Source of the DNA: Methylotenera sp.
GTDB taxonomy: Bacteria; Pseudomonadota; Gammaproteobacteria; Burkholderiales; Methylophilaceae
DNA: 64,000 nucleotides
NCBI GenBank assembly: GCA_030693535.1
Contig: JAUYAL010000075.1
Location: 19,689-83,688 of the forward strand
Direction of reading: 5' to 3'
The notes beneath the pieces were generated by a model. The model was not told where the DNA came from. It saw only the letters and a list, made by a program, of their open reading frames with translations, and did not search any database. The translations under genes were made by a program, and so were the position numbers. This document shows, one piece after another, positions 1-8,978 of the stretch; the stretch's first letter is position 1, and every line of letters starts with the position of its first letter.

Positions 1-2050
1 GCTCCCATTCTACATCGAGCCATTTATCTGGATCTAGGCGGAATTTGCGTATCGCGGGGCAATCATGCGTATGAATCACCAGACCTTTGTCTTTGTTTAT
101 AAAGCCTAAAATTGGGTCGCCTGGTATCGGCCTGCAGCATTGCGCAAACTGCACAGCCATGCCTTCTGAGCCACGTATAGTAATCGTATCTAAGGGCTTA
201 GCAGTTTTTCCAAAAATCTTGCCTAGGAAGTTACCTCCCAGAAACTTACCTATGGCTCCCTCAGTCGGCTCTTCTTTTGCCTCTCCTGTTGCCAACAGCT
301 GATGCGCTACCATTACATTTTGGCGTTTTCCTAAACCAATATCCGTCAATATTTCGGATTTCTTTTTAAGACCGTAATCACGGACTAGTTTTTGCCATTG
401 GGTTTCGCTAATTTGACTAGGTTCAATATGCAGGGCGCGCAAAGCTTGATTCAGCATACGTTCACCTAGATGCGCTGACTCGGTGGATTGCTGCGATTTC
501 AAGAAATGCCGAATGTGCGCGCGCGCGCGCCCTGTCACCACATAATTCAGCCAAGCAGGATTTGGTTTTGCAAGCGAACCTGTGATAATTTCAACATGGT
601 CACCATTATGCAATTCCGTACGCAGTGGAGCCAACTCTTGATTGATACGTACCGCTACACAACTATTACCAATACCTGTATGCACTGCATAAGCAAAATC
701 TACCGCTGTTGCGCCTTTAGGTAGCGCTAATATTTTACCTTTTGGAGTGAAAACATAAACTTCATCTGGAAACAAATCAATCTTTAGATGTTCAAGGAAA
801 TCCAACGAATCCGAACTATCACTTTGAATCTCCAATAAGCGCTGCAACCATTGATGCGTTTTCTGCTGCAACGCGGTTAACTCCGCGTCACTGGCTTTAT
901 ATAACCAATGCGCGGCTACACCTGCATCTGCGATATTATGCATCTCAGCGCTACGTATTTGCACTTCAATAGGTGTGCCAAACGGGCCAAATAAAGTAGT
1001 GTGTAAAGACTGATATCCATTGGCTTTTGGAATCGCAATATAGTCTTTAAATTTGCTGGGTATAGGTTTATAAAGCGCGTGCAAAGCCCCCAATGCAACA
1101 TAGCAACTTGATAAATCTTTAACTACCACCCGAAAACCATAAATGTCGTAAATTTGCGAGAAGGCCGTCGATTTACCACTCATCTTCTTGTAAATACTGT
1201 AAAGGTGCTTTTCCCGCCCAGAAACTTCAGCATCTATATTCATCGCTGCAAGTTGCTGTTTGATCGACTCAAGAATCTTACTGACAACCTCTTTGCGGTT
1301 GCCGCGCGCCGCCTTCACCGCATTTGAGATTGCGCTATGGCGCATGGGATGCAGATATTGAAAACTTAAGTCTTCTAACTCTTGATAAATAGCATTCAGT
1401 CCAAGACGATTGGCAATTGGGGCATAAATATCCAGCGTTTCTTTAGCAATAAGCTTCTGTTTTTCAGGCTTCATCGCTTCTAACGTTTGCATATTGTGTA
1501 GTCTGTCAGCTAGCTTCACTAGAATCACACGTACATCTTGTGACATAGCCAAGAGCATTTTTCGAAAGTTTTCAGCCTGCGCTTCACTAGCGCTTTGAAA
1601 TTCGATTTTGTCTAACTTCGTAACACCATCAACCAAATCAGCCACTTGCTGGCCAAATTTTTCCTTGATGTCTTGTGTTGTAATATCAGTATCTTCTACT
1701 ACATCATGCAATAAGGACGCCAAAATAGTAGGCACGTCCATATGTAAATCAGCCAAAATACAAGCCACTGATACTGGATGTGTAATATAAGGCTCACCAG
1801 TTTTACGCAACACACCTTCATGCGCGTGGTCGGCATAGCGATACGCATCCCAAACTTGTTCTATATCTTCAGGCTTTAGGTACTGCTTCAAACGTAAGCT
1901 TAATGCCGAATCTTCGCTGTCTGCAGACAAAAATTGGATTGGGCTCAATTTTGTTGAGGTTGATTTTATTAAACTCGATTTTGTTAAATCTGAATTAGCC
2001 GACACAGGCTTTGGTGGTTCCGCCTTTTGATGATTTGCGGTTTTAGACAT
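1..2050 (-). CDS. spoT: Bifunctional (p)ppGpp synthetase/hydrolase SpoT (3' end cut by window)
   Basis: Reverse-strand reading frame open from the ATG at 2050 to the left edge, about 683 codons. The family is usually 700-750 residues, so only the C-terminal ACT part is missing. Translation shows the N-terminal HD hydrolase domain with HDVVEDT, then the synthetase domain (VSGREKHLYSIYKKM, YQSLHTTLFGP), a TGS domain (VYVFTPKGKILALP) and the Cys-rich RIS region (CCRPIPGDPI and HTHDCP). It should make and degrade the stringent-response alarmone (p)ppGpp in the cytoplasm. It lies directly downstream of rpoZ and gmk, the usual betaproteobacterial order. The N-terminus carries a low-complexity Lys/Ser-rich extension before the HD domain. 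Confidence 0.95.
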   Translation of the reverse strand, partial: MSKTANHQKAEPPKPVSANSDLTKSSLIKSTSTKLSPIQFLSADSEDSALSLRLKQYLKPEDIEQVWDAYRYADHAHEGVLRKTGEPYITHPVSVACILADLHMDVPTILASLLHDVVEDTDITTQDIKEKFGQQVADLVDGVTKLDKIEFQSASEAQAENFRKMLLAMSQDVRVILVKLADRLHNMQTLEAMKPEKQKLIAKETLDIYAPIANRLGLNAIYQELEDLSFQYLHPMRHSAISNAVKAARGNRKEVVSKILESIKQQLAAMNIDAEVSGREKHLYSIYKKMSGKSTAFSQIYDIYGFRVVVKDLSSCYVALGALHALYKPIPSKFKDYIAIPKANGYQSLHTTLFGPFGTPIEVQIRSAEMHNIADAGVAAHWLYKASDAELTALQQKTHQWLQRLLEIQSDSSDSLDFLEHLKIDLFPDEVYVFTPKGKILALPKGATAVDFAYAVHTGIGNSCVAVRINQELAPLRTELHNGDHVEIITGSLAKPNPAWLNYVVTGRARAHIRHFLKSQQSTESAHLGERMLNQALRALHIEPSQISETQWQKLVRDYGLKKKSEILTDIGLGKRQNVMVAHQLLATGEAKEEPTEGAIGKFLGGNFLGKIFGKTAKPLDTITIRGSEGMAVQFAQCCRPIPGDPILGFINKDKGLVIHTHDCPAIRKFRLDPDKWLDVEWE

Positions 2051-2081
2051 TACGCTGTGACTACAAGTATAAAAGCAACTA

Positions 2082-2288
2082 TTAAACGCGGTTCAAAATT
2101 TCCACGCCGATTTTACCAGCAGCAATTTCCCGTAACGCAAGCACAGTTGATTTATCACGTAAACCTTGTACATTAATGAGTGGCTCTGCTCCGTTATGTA
2201 ACTGACGCGCACGGTAAGCAGCCACCAATGTCAATTGAAAGCGATTTGGGATTTGTTCTAAGCAATCATCTACTGTAATACGTGCCAT
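2082..2288 (-). CDS. rpoZ: DNA-directed RNA polymerase omega subunit
   Basis: A 68-residue protein beginning [17 protein letters not shown], the diagnostic omega N-terminus, followed by the AYRARQL helix. Omega helps assemble and stabilise the beta' subunit of RNA polymerase and is part of a ppGpp-binding site, which fits its position between gmk and spoT. Length is normal for short betaproteobacterial omegas. The gene is 31 nt upstream of spoT and probably co-transcribed with gmk and spoT on the minus strand. Confidence 0.97.
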   Translation of the reverse strand: MARITVDDCLEQIPNRFQLTLVAAYRARQLHNGAEPLINVQGLRDKSTVLALREIAAGKIGVEILNRV

Positions 2289-2370
2289 GATGGTGTTTCC
2301 TGTTGTGAACTAAAAATTTGTGTGAACTAAAATTAAGTCGTCTATCTTAAAACGCTTAAAAAAGTAAGAA

Positions 2371-2982
2371 TTATGTGAGTGTTTGAATCAAACTAGCATA
2401 TCGCTGCAACTGAACTGAACATGCTAATCGTTGCGAGCGAACTATTGCGCTAATGTCTTGTAATGCCGCATCAAAATCATCATTGATTGTAACATAATCA
2501 AACTCACCCACGTGGCGCATTTCTGTTCGGGCCGCCGCGACCCTTTTAGCAATGACTTCTGCACTATCTTGACCGCGGTTATTGAGCCGATGCTCTAAAA
2601 TTTCTATAGACGGCGGTAGCACAAAAATACTAATCGCCTGCGGATACAAATGGCGGACTTGTGCCGCACCTTGCCAGTCTATCTCTAAAATAACATCGAA
2701 ACCCATCTTCAATGGCGCTTCTGCTGCAGATTGTGAAGTGCCGTAGCGTGCACCATGCACTTCTGCACTTTCCAAAAACCTAGCTTCACCAAGCATCGCC
2801 ATAAATGTTGCATCATTTACAAAGTGGTAATCGACTCCATCCACCTCTCCTGGTCTTGGATGACGCGTCGTATGCGAAATAGAAAGCTTTAAATGCTCGT
2901 CTTTAGCCAACAAAGCTTTAATTAGGCTCGTTTTTCCCGCACCAGAGGCCGCACTGATAATGAAAAGTTTTCCGTGAATCAT
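2371..2982 (-). CDS. gmk: Guanylate kinase
   Basis: A 203-residue guanylate kinase (GMP + ATP to GDP + ADP) in the cytoplasmic purine pathway. The P-loop is SAASGAGKTS near residue 10, followed by the GMP-binding stretch SHTTRHPRPGEVDGVDYHF and the lid/Walker-B region VILEIDWQGAAQVR. The family P-loop is usually GPSGAGKS; here an Ala-Ala pair replaces Gly-Pro, which should still be functional. First gene of the gmk-rpoZ-spoT run. In related genomes yicC normally lies just upstream, but here yicC is about 19 kb away. Confidence 0.97.
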   Translation of the reverse strand: MIHGKLFIISAASGAGKTSLIKALLAKDEHLKLSISHTTRHPRPGEVDGVDYHFVNDATFMAMLGEARFLESAEVHGARYGTSQSAAEAPLKMGFDVILEIDWQGAAQVRHLYPQAISIFVLPPSIEILEHRLNNRGQDSAEVIAKRVAAARTEMRHVGEFDYVTINDDFDAALQDISAIVRSQRLACSVQLQRYASLIQTLT

Positions 2983-3219
2983 GTCAGTATTTTATAACAC
3001 ATTTTACTAATTTATACGTTTTGCTATTGAATTGAATCTGAATTTTGGCATCTAAATTTAGAACCTAAGGTAAAAAATATTTTGCTCACATGCGCTATGT
3101 TATACGATTAAATACGACTCTTTTCATCATGCAACTAGTTCTTTAAATTAAAGAAAATTAGTTTTTAAAGATGATCCTTAACTTCATTGATGTTGATTTC
3201 ACAAAGAAAATTAGAGATT
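2983..3219. other. Intergenic region between gmk and the first transglutaminase gene
   Basis: About 237 bp, very AT-rich, lying upstream of gmk and downstream of the minus-strand transglutaminase gene. It contains an AT-only short palindrome near 3140-3160 but no convincing GC-rich terminator. It must hold the gmk promoter if gmk is not read through from upstream. No gene seen. Confidence 0.5.
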
Positions 3220-4074
3220 TCAAGCTAGTAAGTTGACTTGAACATCCACCAGCATTACTGGAGCGATCATGCCTGGCCCTATAAAACTGCCGGCGATTGG
3301 CGGGATAGCTTCTGGATTGCGCGCAACCGCTACTGCAATATGCCGATTGCCAGTTACCTCGCCTGCCGTGGGGTCGAATCCTTTCCATCCTGTACCTGGA
3401 AGATAAACCTCTACCCATGCATGGGTCGTAGCATTGCCCATTTCCGTTGCTGGTGCATGTAAATAACCACTAACAAACCGGCTCGCCAAGCCCAAACAAC
3501 GGCAAGCTTCAATGAAGAGTGTCGCGTAATCTCGGCATGATCCGCTACGCTGCGAAAGTGTTTGCGAAGGCGACTGCACACCAGCTTCTTCTCGCATTTG
3601 GTAACGGAAATTTTGACTAATGTTCTGATTTAAATGCATCAACAGGCTAAAGGTTTGCATGCCGAATAAGCCTTGTTGTTGCAACCATGCATTCACAATG
3701 TATTGATCTTTGTAAAAAGTGGCTTGCTGGAAAATAGCTAAATCTGCTTGTTCGTCTAATGCGTAGGTAAACGGGTAATGCGTTGCGTAGCTTTCTAACA
3801 TAAAGTTAAATGGTGCTTGTTCGTAATGCTGAATAACAACCTCACTCGCAACGGTAAGTTTATTTGCGCATTCCAAAAAATTGACAATGGCCAATGAGTT
3901 ATCAAACACATCACGCTGCCATTTAATATTGTAGGCAGGTGTGATTTCTAATTTTGAAGATTCAATGCGTACATCATGCCCTTCTCTAGGGCGTAATAAT
4001 AACTTATGCTGATTCAACGTTACCTGAGCTGGAAATGTATATTCAGTCAGGTGTTTGATGCGTAATCTTTGCAT
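3220..4074 (-). CDS. Transglutaminase-like protein of the ATP-grasp/alpha-E system
   Basis: A 284-residue protein with the N-terminal beta domain typical of bacterial transglutaminase-like proteins (about 1-90) and a papain-fold core. The catalytic triad is visible as Cys180 (SGSCRDYA), His218 (THAWVEVYLPG) and Asp234 (WKGFDPT). No signal peptide, so probably cytoplasmic. This family (COG1305) accompanies circularly permuted ATP-grasp and alpha-E genes and is predicted to cleave or transfer peptide-type amide bonds; the substrate is unknown. It starts 16 nt after the end of a second transglutaminase gene on the same strand, so the two probably form an operon driven by the sigma-54 site at 4953-4969. 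Confidence 0.88.
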   Translation of the reverse strand: MQRLRIKHLTEYTFPAQVTLNQHKLLLRPREGHDVRIESSKLEITPAYNIKWQRDVFDNSLAIVNFLECANKLTVASEVVIQHYEQAPFNFMLESYATHYPFTYALDEQADLAIFQQATFYKDQYIVNAWLQQQGLFGMQTFSLLMHLNQNISQNFRYQMREEAGVQSPSQTLSQRSGSCRDYATLFIEACRCLGLASRFVSGYLHAPATEMGNATTHAWVEVYLPGTGWKGFDPTAGEVTGNRHIAVAVARNPEAIPPIAGSFIGPGMIAPVMLVDVQVNLLA

Positions 4075-4090
4075 GGCTTTTGATTGAGCT

Positions 4091-4888
4091 TTAGTTTGGT
4101 GCTGAATCTAGCATCTCAACACTAACCGACATGGCTTGTGGATATAAGGCTGGGCCAAACTGATTAAATATTGCTACATCTGCAGCATCGCGCCCATAAG
4201 CCACCGTTACACGGCCGCCTACGGGATATGGTTGAGTAGGATCAAAGGTATACCAGCGACCGCCGACGTAAGCCTCAAACCAAGCGTGAAAATCCATTGG
4301 CTTTAACCCGTACAAATATCCCACCACCATGCGTGCAGGAATACACAAGCCACGACAGAGTGCGATGCCCAAATGCGCCAACTCGCGGCATACGCCCTCG
4401 CGTTGTTGGTTCACTTCCACCGCTGATAACTGAAAGTGAATGGAGTCTGCATTAAACTGAATATTGTTGCGTATCCAAGCCACAATGGTAGTGACTTGAT
4501 CATAGCCAGGCTTCACGCCAGCAACGAGTTCCTGACCTAGCTCTATAAATCGATCTGATTCACAATAGCGCGTCGGCAAAAGGTAGGTAAGCACGTCATC
4601 AGGCAAATATTGCACCTCATCAAAAGGTGCACCCGCACAAACATCAATGTTATCCGCAGTCATAATATCAGCTGATGTACGAATAGAAAATTCACCAGAT
4701 GGTCCGATTAATCGTTGACAAAGATTACCATAGCTATCAGTATATTCAACGACAGGCACACTAGGGTTAAGCGTGTATGACTCGCGAGCCACCCATTGGT
4801 TTAAGCCACTCCGCGGCCTAAGCATAAGAATAAACGGGGTTGCGATGGCCACGTCAAAAGTAATATCACATCGAGTACGAAGCCACAC
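4091..4888 (-). CDS. Transglutaminase-like protein (second of pair)
   Basis: A 265-residue transglutaminase-fold protein distinct from its neighbour. Triad residues are Cys167 (EGVCRELA), His201 (DFHAWFEAY) and Asp216 (WYTFDPT). Start taken at a GTG preceded by AAAGGA at good spacing; an in-frame TGA lies a few codons upstream. No signal peptide or membrane segment. As first gene of a minus-strand pair divergent from the ATP-grasp operon, it should share nitrogen/stress-type control through sigma-54. Chemistry is inferred from the family; whether it works as protease, peptide cyclase or true transglutaminase cannot be told from sequence. Confidence 0.86.
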   Translation of the reverse strand: MWLRTRCDITFDVAIATPFILMLRPRSGLNQWVARESYTLNPSVPVVEYTDSYGNLCQRLIGPSGEFSIRTSADIMTADNIDVCAGAPFDEVQYLPDDVLTYLLPTRYCESDRFIELGQELVAGVKPGYDQVTTIVAWIRNNIQFNADSIHFQLSAVEVNQQREGVCRELAHLGIALCRGLCIPARMVVGYLYGLKPMDFHAWFEAYVGGRWYTFDPTQPYPVGGRVTVAYGRDAADVAIFNQFGPALYPQAMSVSVEMLDSAPN

Positions 4889-4952
4889 AGTTGTTTTTCC
4901 TTTAATGATTCACGTAAGCCACACATTTTTAGCCACTTTGCCCATAAGATAC

Positions 4953-4969
4953 AGCAATAACTGTACCAA
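4953..4969 (-). promoter_or_regulatory. Sigma-54 (-24/-12) promoter for the transglutaminase pair
   Basis: Read on the minus strand the site is TTGGTACAGTTATTGCT, matching the RpoN consensus YTGGYACRNNNNTTGCW, with GG and GC in the canonical -24/-12 spacing. Predicted transcription start is near 4942, giving a leader of about 54 nt before the GTG at 4888. Prediction by eye only. Confidence 0.6.
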
Positions 4970-5218
4970 TGCATAATTATTAAATGGTTATCCGTTTTCT
5001 TAAATTGATTTGAGCCTGGTATAGCCTATTGGCTTGATTGTTACCAGAAATGACCATTTATTTACGCACTAACTAAATGCTTTGTTTAACAATCAATGCA
5101 CCAAATAAGAGCGTCCATCAAGATGCACTGGTAAATGAAAGTGGCTTAGGTCATAAAATAAAGGTCAATTTGGTCTGTAATGCTTATTAAATATAGTTAT
5201 TGGAGATTTTTTTACGAG
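4970..5218. other. Divergent control region between two sigma-54 promoters
   Basis: Non-coding DNA between the two predicted RpoN promoters. It is where an enhancer-binding activator would be expected. TGCACC (5097-5102) and TGCACT (5124-5129) resemble NtrC half-sites (TGCACY-N5-GGTGCA), but neither has a good partner half, so activator identity is open. No gene seen. Confidence 0.35.
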
Positions 5219-5235
5219 TTGGCACGCGCTTTGCA
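5219..5235 (+). promoter_or_regulatory. Sigma-54 (-24/-12) promoter for the ATP-grasp operon
   Basis: TTGGCACGCGCTTTGCA is essentially a perfect RpoN consensus (TTGGCACG-N4-TTGCW). Counting from GC at -13/-12 puts the start of transcription near 5246, only about 4 nt before the ATG at 5250. No Shine-Dalgarno sequence lies before that ATG, so the message may be almost leaderless. Strong visual match; transcription is not shown. Confidence 0.75.
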
Positions 5236-5249
5236 AGTAAGACTTAACT

Positions 5250-6689
5250 ATGGCTTATATTGATTATAAAAATAAAATACTGACAGCGTTTGATGAGTCG
5301 ATAGACTCATCAAAAGGGGTTAGGTCAGTTTACGGACCTTATGCTGCCTGGCTGGCTAGTAAAGACTTTTCTCAACTTGCACAAAAATCGCGTGATGCAG
5401 AACTTCTGTTCCGACGAGTAGGTATTACTTTTGCTGTGTACGGCGAAGAAGAAGGCGCAGAGCGCTTGATTCCGTTTGACGTAATTCCACGTATTTTGGC
5501 CGCAAGTGAATGGGATAAGCTGTCCGAAGGGGCTTGCCAGCGAGTTCGTGCTCTCAATATGTTTTTGAATGACATTTATCACGGACAAGACATTATCAAG
5601 GCTGGCATCATGCCTGACAGCATTTTAAGCAACGAAATGTATCGGCCAGAGATGCAAGGCGTGGATGTTCCAGGGGGAGTCTATGCACACATTGCAGGCA
5701 TTGACATTGTGCGAACCGAAGCTGATACATTTTATGTGTTAGAGGATAACCTACGAACGCCTTCAGGTGTTTCATACATGCTGGAAGATCGCCGCATGAT
5801 GATGCGATTATTTCCCGAACTTTTTAGACAATACCCAATTTCACCAGTTGAGCATTATCCGCAACTACTGCTAGAAAATCTTCGCGCAGTGGCACCTAAA
5901 GGTGCAAGCAGCGATCCAACCGTGGTGCTGATGACTCCAGGGGCTTACAACAGCGCCTATTTTGAGCACGCTTTCCTTGCACAGCAAATGGGCATTGAGC
6001 TGGTTGAAGGTCGCGACATGTTTGTGAAAGACAATGCAGTATTCATGCGCACTACAGAAGGGCCTAAAAAGATTGATGTGATTTATCGCCGTATTGACGA
6101 TGACTTTATTGATCCCTTGGCATTCAGGAAAGATTCTATGTTAGGCGTTCCAGGACTGGTTTCAGTCTATCGTAATGGTGGCGTAGCCCTAGCTAACGCA
6201 ATTGGCACAGGCGTGGCTGATGACAAGGCAACCTATACCTATGTACCTGAAATGATTAAATTTTATTTGGGTGAGGAGCCAATTTTGTCCAATGTTCCAA
6301 CCTATAAGCTGAGTAAAACAGATGATAGGAAATATGTGTTAGATAACCTTGCTGAGCTAGTGGTAAAAGAAGTACAAGGTTCAGGCGGCTACGGCATGCT
6401 GGTGGGACCAACTTCTAGCAAGGCACAAGTTGAAGAATTTAGATTACGCATTTTGGCTGATCCAGACAATTACATTGCACAACCAACATTGGCGCTTTCT
6501 ACTTGCCCAACCTTGGTAGAACAAGGCGTAGCGCCACGTCATGTTGATCTTCGCCCCTATGTTTTAACAGGTAAAACAACTTCTGTAGTGCCAGGTGCAT
6601 TGTGCCGCGTCGCCATGAATGAGGGGTCTTTAGTAGTGAATTCATCGCAAGGTGGTGGCACTAAAGATACATGGGTGTTGCAATGCTAA
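5250..6689 (+). CDS. Circularly permuted ATP-grasp amidoligase (DUF404/DUF407)
   Basis: A 479-residue protein of the circularly permuted ATP-grasp family (COG2308). Recognisable stretches are EGACQRVRALNMFLNDIYHG, VLEDNLRTPSGVSYMLEDR, VVLMTPGAYNSAYFEHAFLA, DVIYRRIDDDFIDPL and KEVQGSGGYGMLVGP. The family is predicted to use ATP to form a peptide-like amide bond between an amino-acid or peptide substrate and an acceptor. Its alpha-E partner begins inside its last codons, which is typical of this pair. First gene of a sigma-54-driven operon. The real substrate is unknown. A second homologue, fused to alpha-E, lies at 18297-20888. Confidence 0.9.
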   Translation: MAYIDYKNKILTAFDESIDSSKGVRSVYGPYAAWLASKDFSQLAQKSRDAELLFRRVGITFAVYGEEEGAERLIPFDVIPRILAASEWDKLSEGACQRVRALNMFLNDIYHGQDIIKAGIMPDSILSNEMYRPEMQGVDVPGGVYAHIAGIDIVRTEADTFYVLEDNLRTPSGVSYMLEDRRMMMRLFPELFRQYPISPVEHYPQLLLENLRAVAPKGASSDPTVVLMTPGAYNSAYFEHAFLAQQMGIELVEGRDMFVKDNAVFMRTTEGPKKIDVIYRRIDDDFIDPLAFRKDSMLGVPGLVSVYRNGGVALANAIGTGVADDKATYTYVPEMIKFYLGEEPILSNVPTYKLSKTDDRKYVLDNLAELVVKEVQGSGGYGMLVGPTSSKAQVEEFRLRILADPDNYIAQPTLALSTCPTLVEQGVAPRHVDLRPYVLTGKTTSVVPGALCRVAMNEGSLVVNSSQGGGTKDTWVLQC

Positions 6690-7681
6690 GTCGCACCGCT
6701 GATCACCTTTACTGGATGGCACGTTATATCGAACGTGCGGAAAACATGGCGCGTATGCTGGATGTGACTTACCGCATGTCACTGGTACAAAACGCTGCAC
6801 AAAGTGAAGCGGCGCTTTGGGTACCCTTACTACATATATCAGACACAGTAGATGATTTTAATAAAACCTATGATGAAGTGACCGCGCTCAATGTGATTTA
6901 TTACATTGCAATGGATGAACGAAATTTATCCAGCATTTACAACTGCCTACGTGCCGCACGTGAAAATGCACATGCAGTGCGGGTGGCGATGTCTTCCGAG
7001 ATGTGGGAGAACATCAATAGCTTATGGCTAGAATTTCAGCAAATGGACAAAGAACTTATCTTGGATAGCGGTTTATCGGAGTTCTGCGATTGGGTTAAAT
7101 CACGCTCGCACCTATTCCGTGGTGTCACTTACGGCACCATGTTGCGCGATGACGGCTTCCGCTTCACGCGATTAGGTGGCTTTATCGAACGTGCAGATGA
7201 TATGGCGCGTTTACTTGATGTTAAATATCACCTATTACTGCCTTCTGCAAGCGATATAGGTGGCGCGGTAGATTATTACGAATGGAGTGCATTACTTCGC
7301 TCCGCCAGTGCCTATGAAGCTTATCTAAAAGTATATCGTGATGCAGTAATGCCGTTACGCGTCGCGGAACTTTTGATTTTGCGTCGAGACGTACCACGCT
7401 CACTACATGCTTGCATGAACGAGCTGACGACTATTCTAGATCAGCTTAGTGGTAATGCAGGCGATGAATGCAAGCGTCAAGCTGGCGAAATGCACTCCAG
7501 TTTGCATTTCGGGCGTATAGAAGACATTTTTAAAGGTGGCTTGCATGAATTTTTAGAATCCTTCTTGCGACACAACAATCGGCTTGGTATAGAAATTCAA
7601 CATACTTATCTGAATGCGCCTAGTATGGCTTCGTCAGAATCTGAAGTAGCTGAACCTGCGCTGAATCAGAGTCAAAACTAG
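6683..7681 (+). CDS. Alpha-E domain protein (DUF403)
   Basis: A 332-residue all-alpha protein of the alpha-E family (COG2307), beginning MLSRTADHLYWMARYIERAENMAR, the family signature. The repeated motif GGFIERADDMARLLDVKYH occurs near the middle. The ATG at 6683 overlaps the stop of the ATP-grasp gene and fits the family N-terminus better than the ATG 12 nt upstream. Alpha-E proteins always travel with permuted ATP-grasp enzymes and are predicted to form part of the same peptide-synthesising complex; no enzymatic activity has been assigned from sequence. Confidence 0.9.
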   Translation: MLSRTADHLYWMARYIERAENMARMLDVTYRMSLVQNAAQSEAALWVPLLHISDTVDDFNKTYDEVTALNVIYYIAMDERNLSSIYNCLRAARENAHAVRVAMSSEMWENINSLWLEFQQMDKELILDSGLSEFCDWVKSRSHLFRGVTYGTMLRDDGFRFTRLGGFIERADDMARLLDVKYHLLLPSASDIGGAVDYYEWSALLRSASAYEAYLKVYRDAVMPLRVAELLILRRDVPRSLHACMNELTTILDQLSGNAGDECKRQAGEMHSSLHFGRIEDIFKGGLHEFLESFLRHNNRLGIEIQHTYLNAPSMASSESEVAEPALNQSQN

Positions 7682-7743
7682 ACTTCGTTACGCATGCTGC
7701 TGTATAGCATGGATCAATCACAACAATAAATTTGGAAGTATTT

Positions 7744-8976
7744 ATGAATTCACTGATTCATCCCAAGCTCGGCGACAAGGATAATTCCCCTTGGTTTGAT
7801 GAGTTTTTGGTAAAATTGCTTGAAGATCGCGACAGCATTGGCCTCACTGACATGATTCGTGAAATCGATGCCATGATGATTACTGTTGAGCCAGGGTGCT
7901 CAGTGGCTTATATCAGTGAACTGGCGTTAATGACGCCTTATCATTACTTAGTTACGCTCGAATCTGAGTCACATTGGACACACGTACTTCGCGTGAATAT
8001 GAAGTCTCCTGATATTCTGGTGCGTGAAGTGCGCGACCCCAATATACACGGAATTTTTCGAAGCTTGAACGATGTCTATCCTATCGGGGCACACAAGCCA
8101 AATTCGCGTTATATGGGAGAAATATTCCGCGTTACTAATTTGCATGATGTTGTCGAGTTGCAAAAATTACGTGAGATTCGCTTTTTCAATCAAGATCAAA
8201 TTCGTAAATTAGAATTGCCTGGCAATATGGCCATCGTTAAACCATCTCCATATACGCACAATATTGTAGGCTACTGGGAGCGTCCAGTAGATGAGTTGCG
8301 TGTTTACGCCTTAGGTAATAGCGTGATTCACGATGACGTCAATCGTGGTTATCTAGAAGCAAAAGAAGCTCAAAAAACGCTAGGCCTTGATAAAATAATT
8401 CTGCCGATTGATCACCTTGCTACTCGCATCTACAGCCAGAACCGAGAAGCTGCGATACTTGAATATCTCACCCTAAGCAGTTACTACTACTGGGGCTCTT
8501 ACGATATTGCCAGCCAGAATTCATCTACCAATGTAACCAAAAGCATTCATTACACAGATGAAAGCATAAGTCCAGCAAAGGTATTTACCGCTGCCAATCA
8601 TCCCTATTTTGTTAATCACTTGGTTGGCTTACCGTCACCCACCGAAAGCTTTGTACGCAATTACGGTCCACGACTCCACCATATCGCGCTAGCGGTGGCC
8701 GATGGCGAAACTAACGGCCAGATTAACATTGACTATGTCGTTGATGCTATTAAAGCCAAAGGTAAGGACTTTCTTCTTGATGTGATTGGTTCACGCGATG
8801 AAGGCCTCAAACAGATTTTCTCCAGCGCATCGGAACATTCCTCACTTATCATTGAATACGTTCAACGTTTTGGTGATTTCGATGGTTTTTTCACTAAACA
8901 AAATGTCGCAGAACTGACTGAAGCCGCGGGTGTTGAAGAAAATTTGCGCTTATTACAAGCCGAAAGTGCTGGTTGA
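7744..8976 (+). CDS. VOC-superfamily protein resembling 4-hydroxyphenylpyruvate dioxygenase
   Basis: About 410 residues. The C-terminal half looks like a vicinal-oxygen-chelate metalloenzyme of the HPPD type: a possible metal triad is His in LPIDHLATRI, His in PRLHHIALAVADG and Glu in LIIEYVQRFGDF, with the HPPD-like stretch FLLDVIGSRDEGLKQIFSSAS between them. The N-terminal half has no family I recognise. The ATG at 7744 follows GGAAG with good spacing; a TTG 12 nt upstream is less likely. It lies 62 nt after alpha-E and runs up to the DUF2126 gene, so it is an operon member. A role in oxidising an amino-acid or peptide intermediate is conceivable but is only inference. Confidence 0.65.
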   Translation: MNSLIHPKLGDKDNSPWFDEFLVKLLEDRDSIGLTDMIREIDAMMITVEPGCSVAYISELALMTPYHYLVTLESESHWTHVLRVNMKSPDILVREVRDPNIHGIFRSLNDVYPIGAHKPNSRYMGEIFRVTNLHDVVELQKLREIRFFNQDQIRKLELPGNMAIVKPSPYTHNIVGYWERPVDELRVYALGNSVIHDDVNRGYLEAKEAQKTLGLDKIILPIDHLATRIYSQNREAAILEYLTLSSYYYWGSYDIASQNSSTNVTKSIHYTDESISPAKVFTAANHPYFVNHLVGLPSPTESFVRNYGPRLHHIALAVADGETNGQINIDYVVDAIKAKGKDFLLDVIGSRDEGLKQIFSSASEHSSLIIEYVQRFGDFDGFFTKQNVAELTEAAGVEENLRLLQAESAG

Positions 8977-8978
8977 TC

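Noticed and set aside
3158..3418. 86-codon frame overlapping the 3' end of the transglutaminase gene
   Set aside because: Out-of-frame on the same strand within a gene with intact catalytic residues; no ribosome-binding site.
5097..5129. NtrC binding sites
   Set aside because: Two TGCACY half-sites exist, but neither has the inverted partner at the right spacing; kept only as a hint in the control-region entry.
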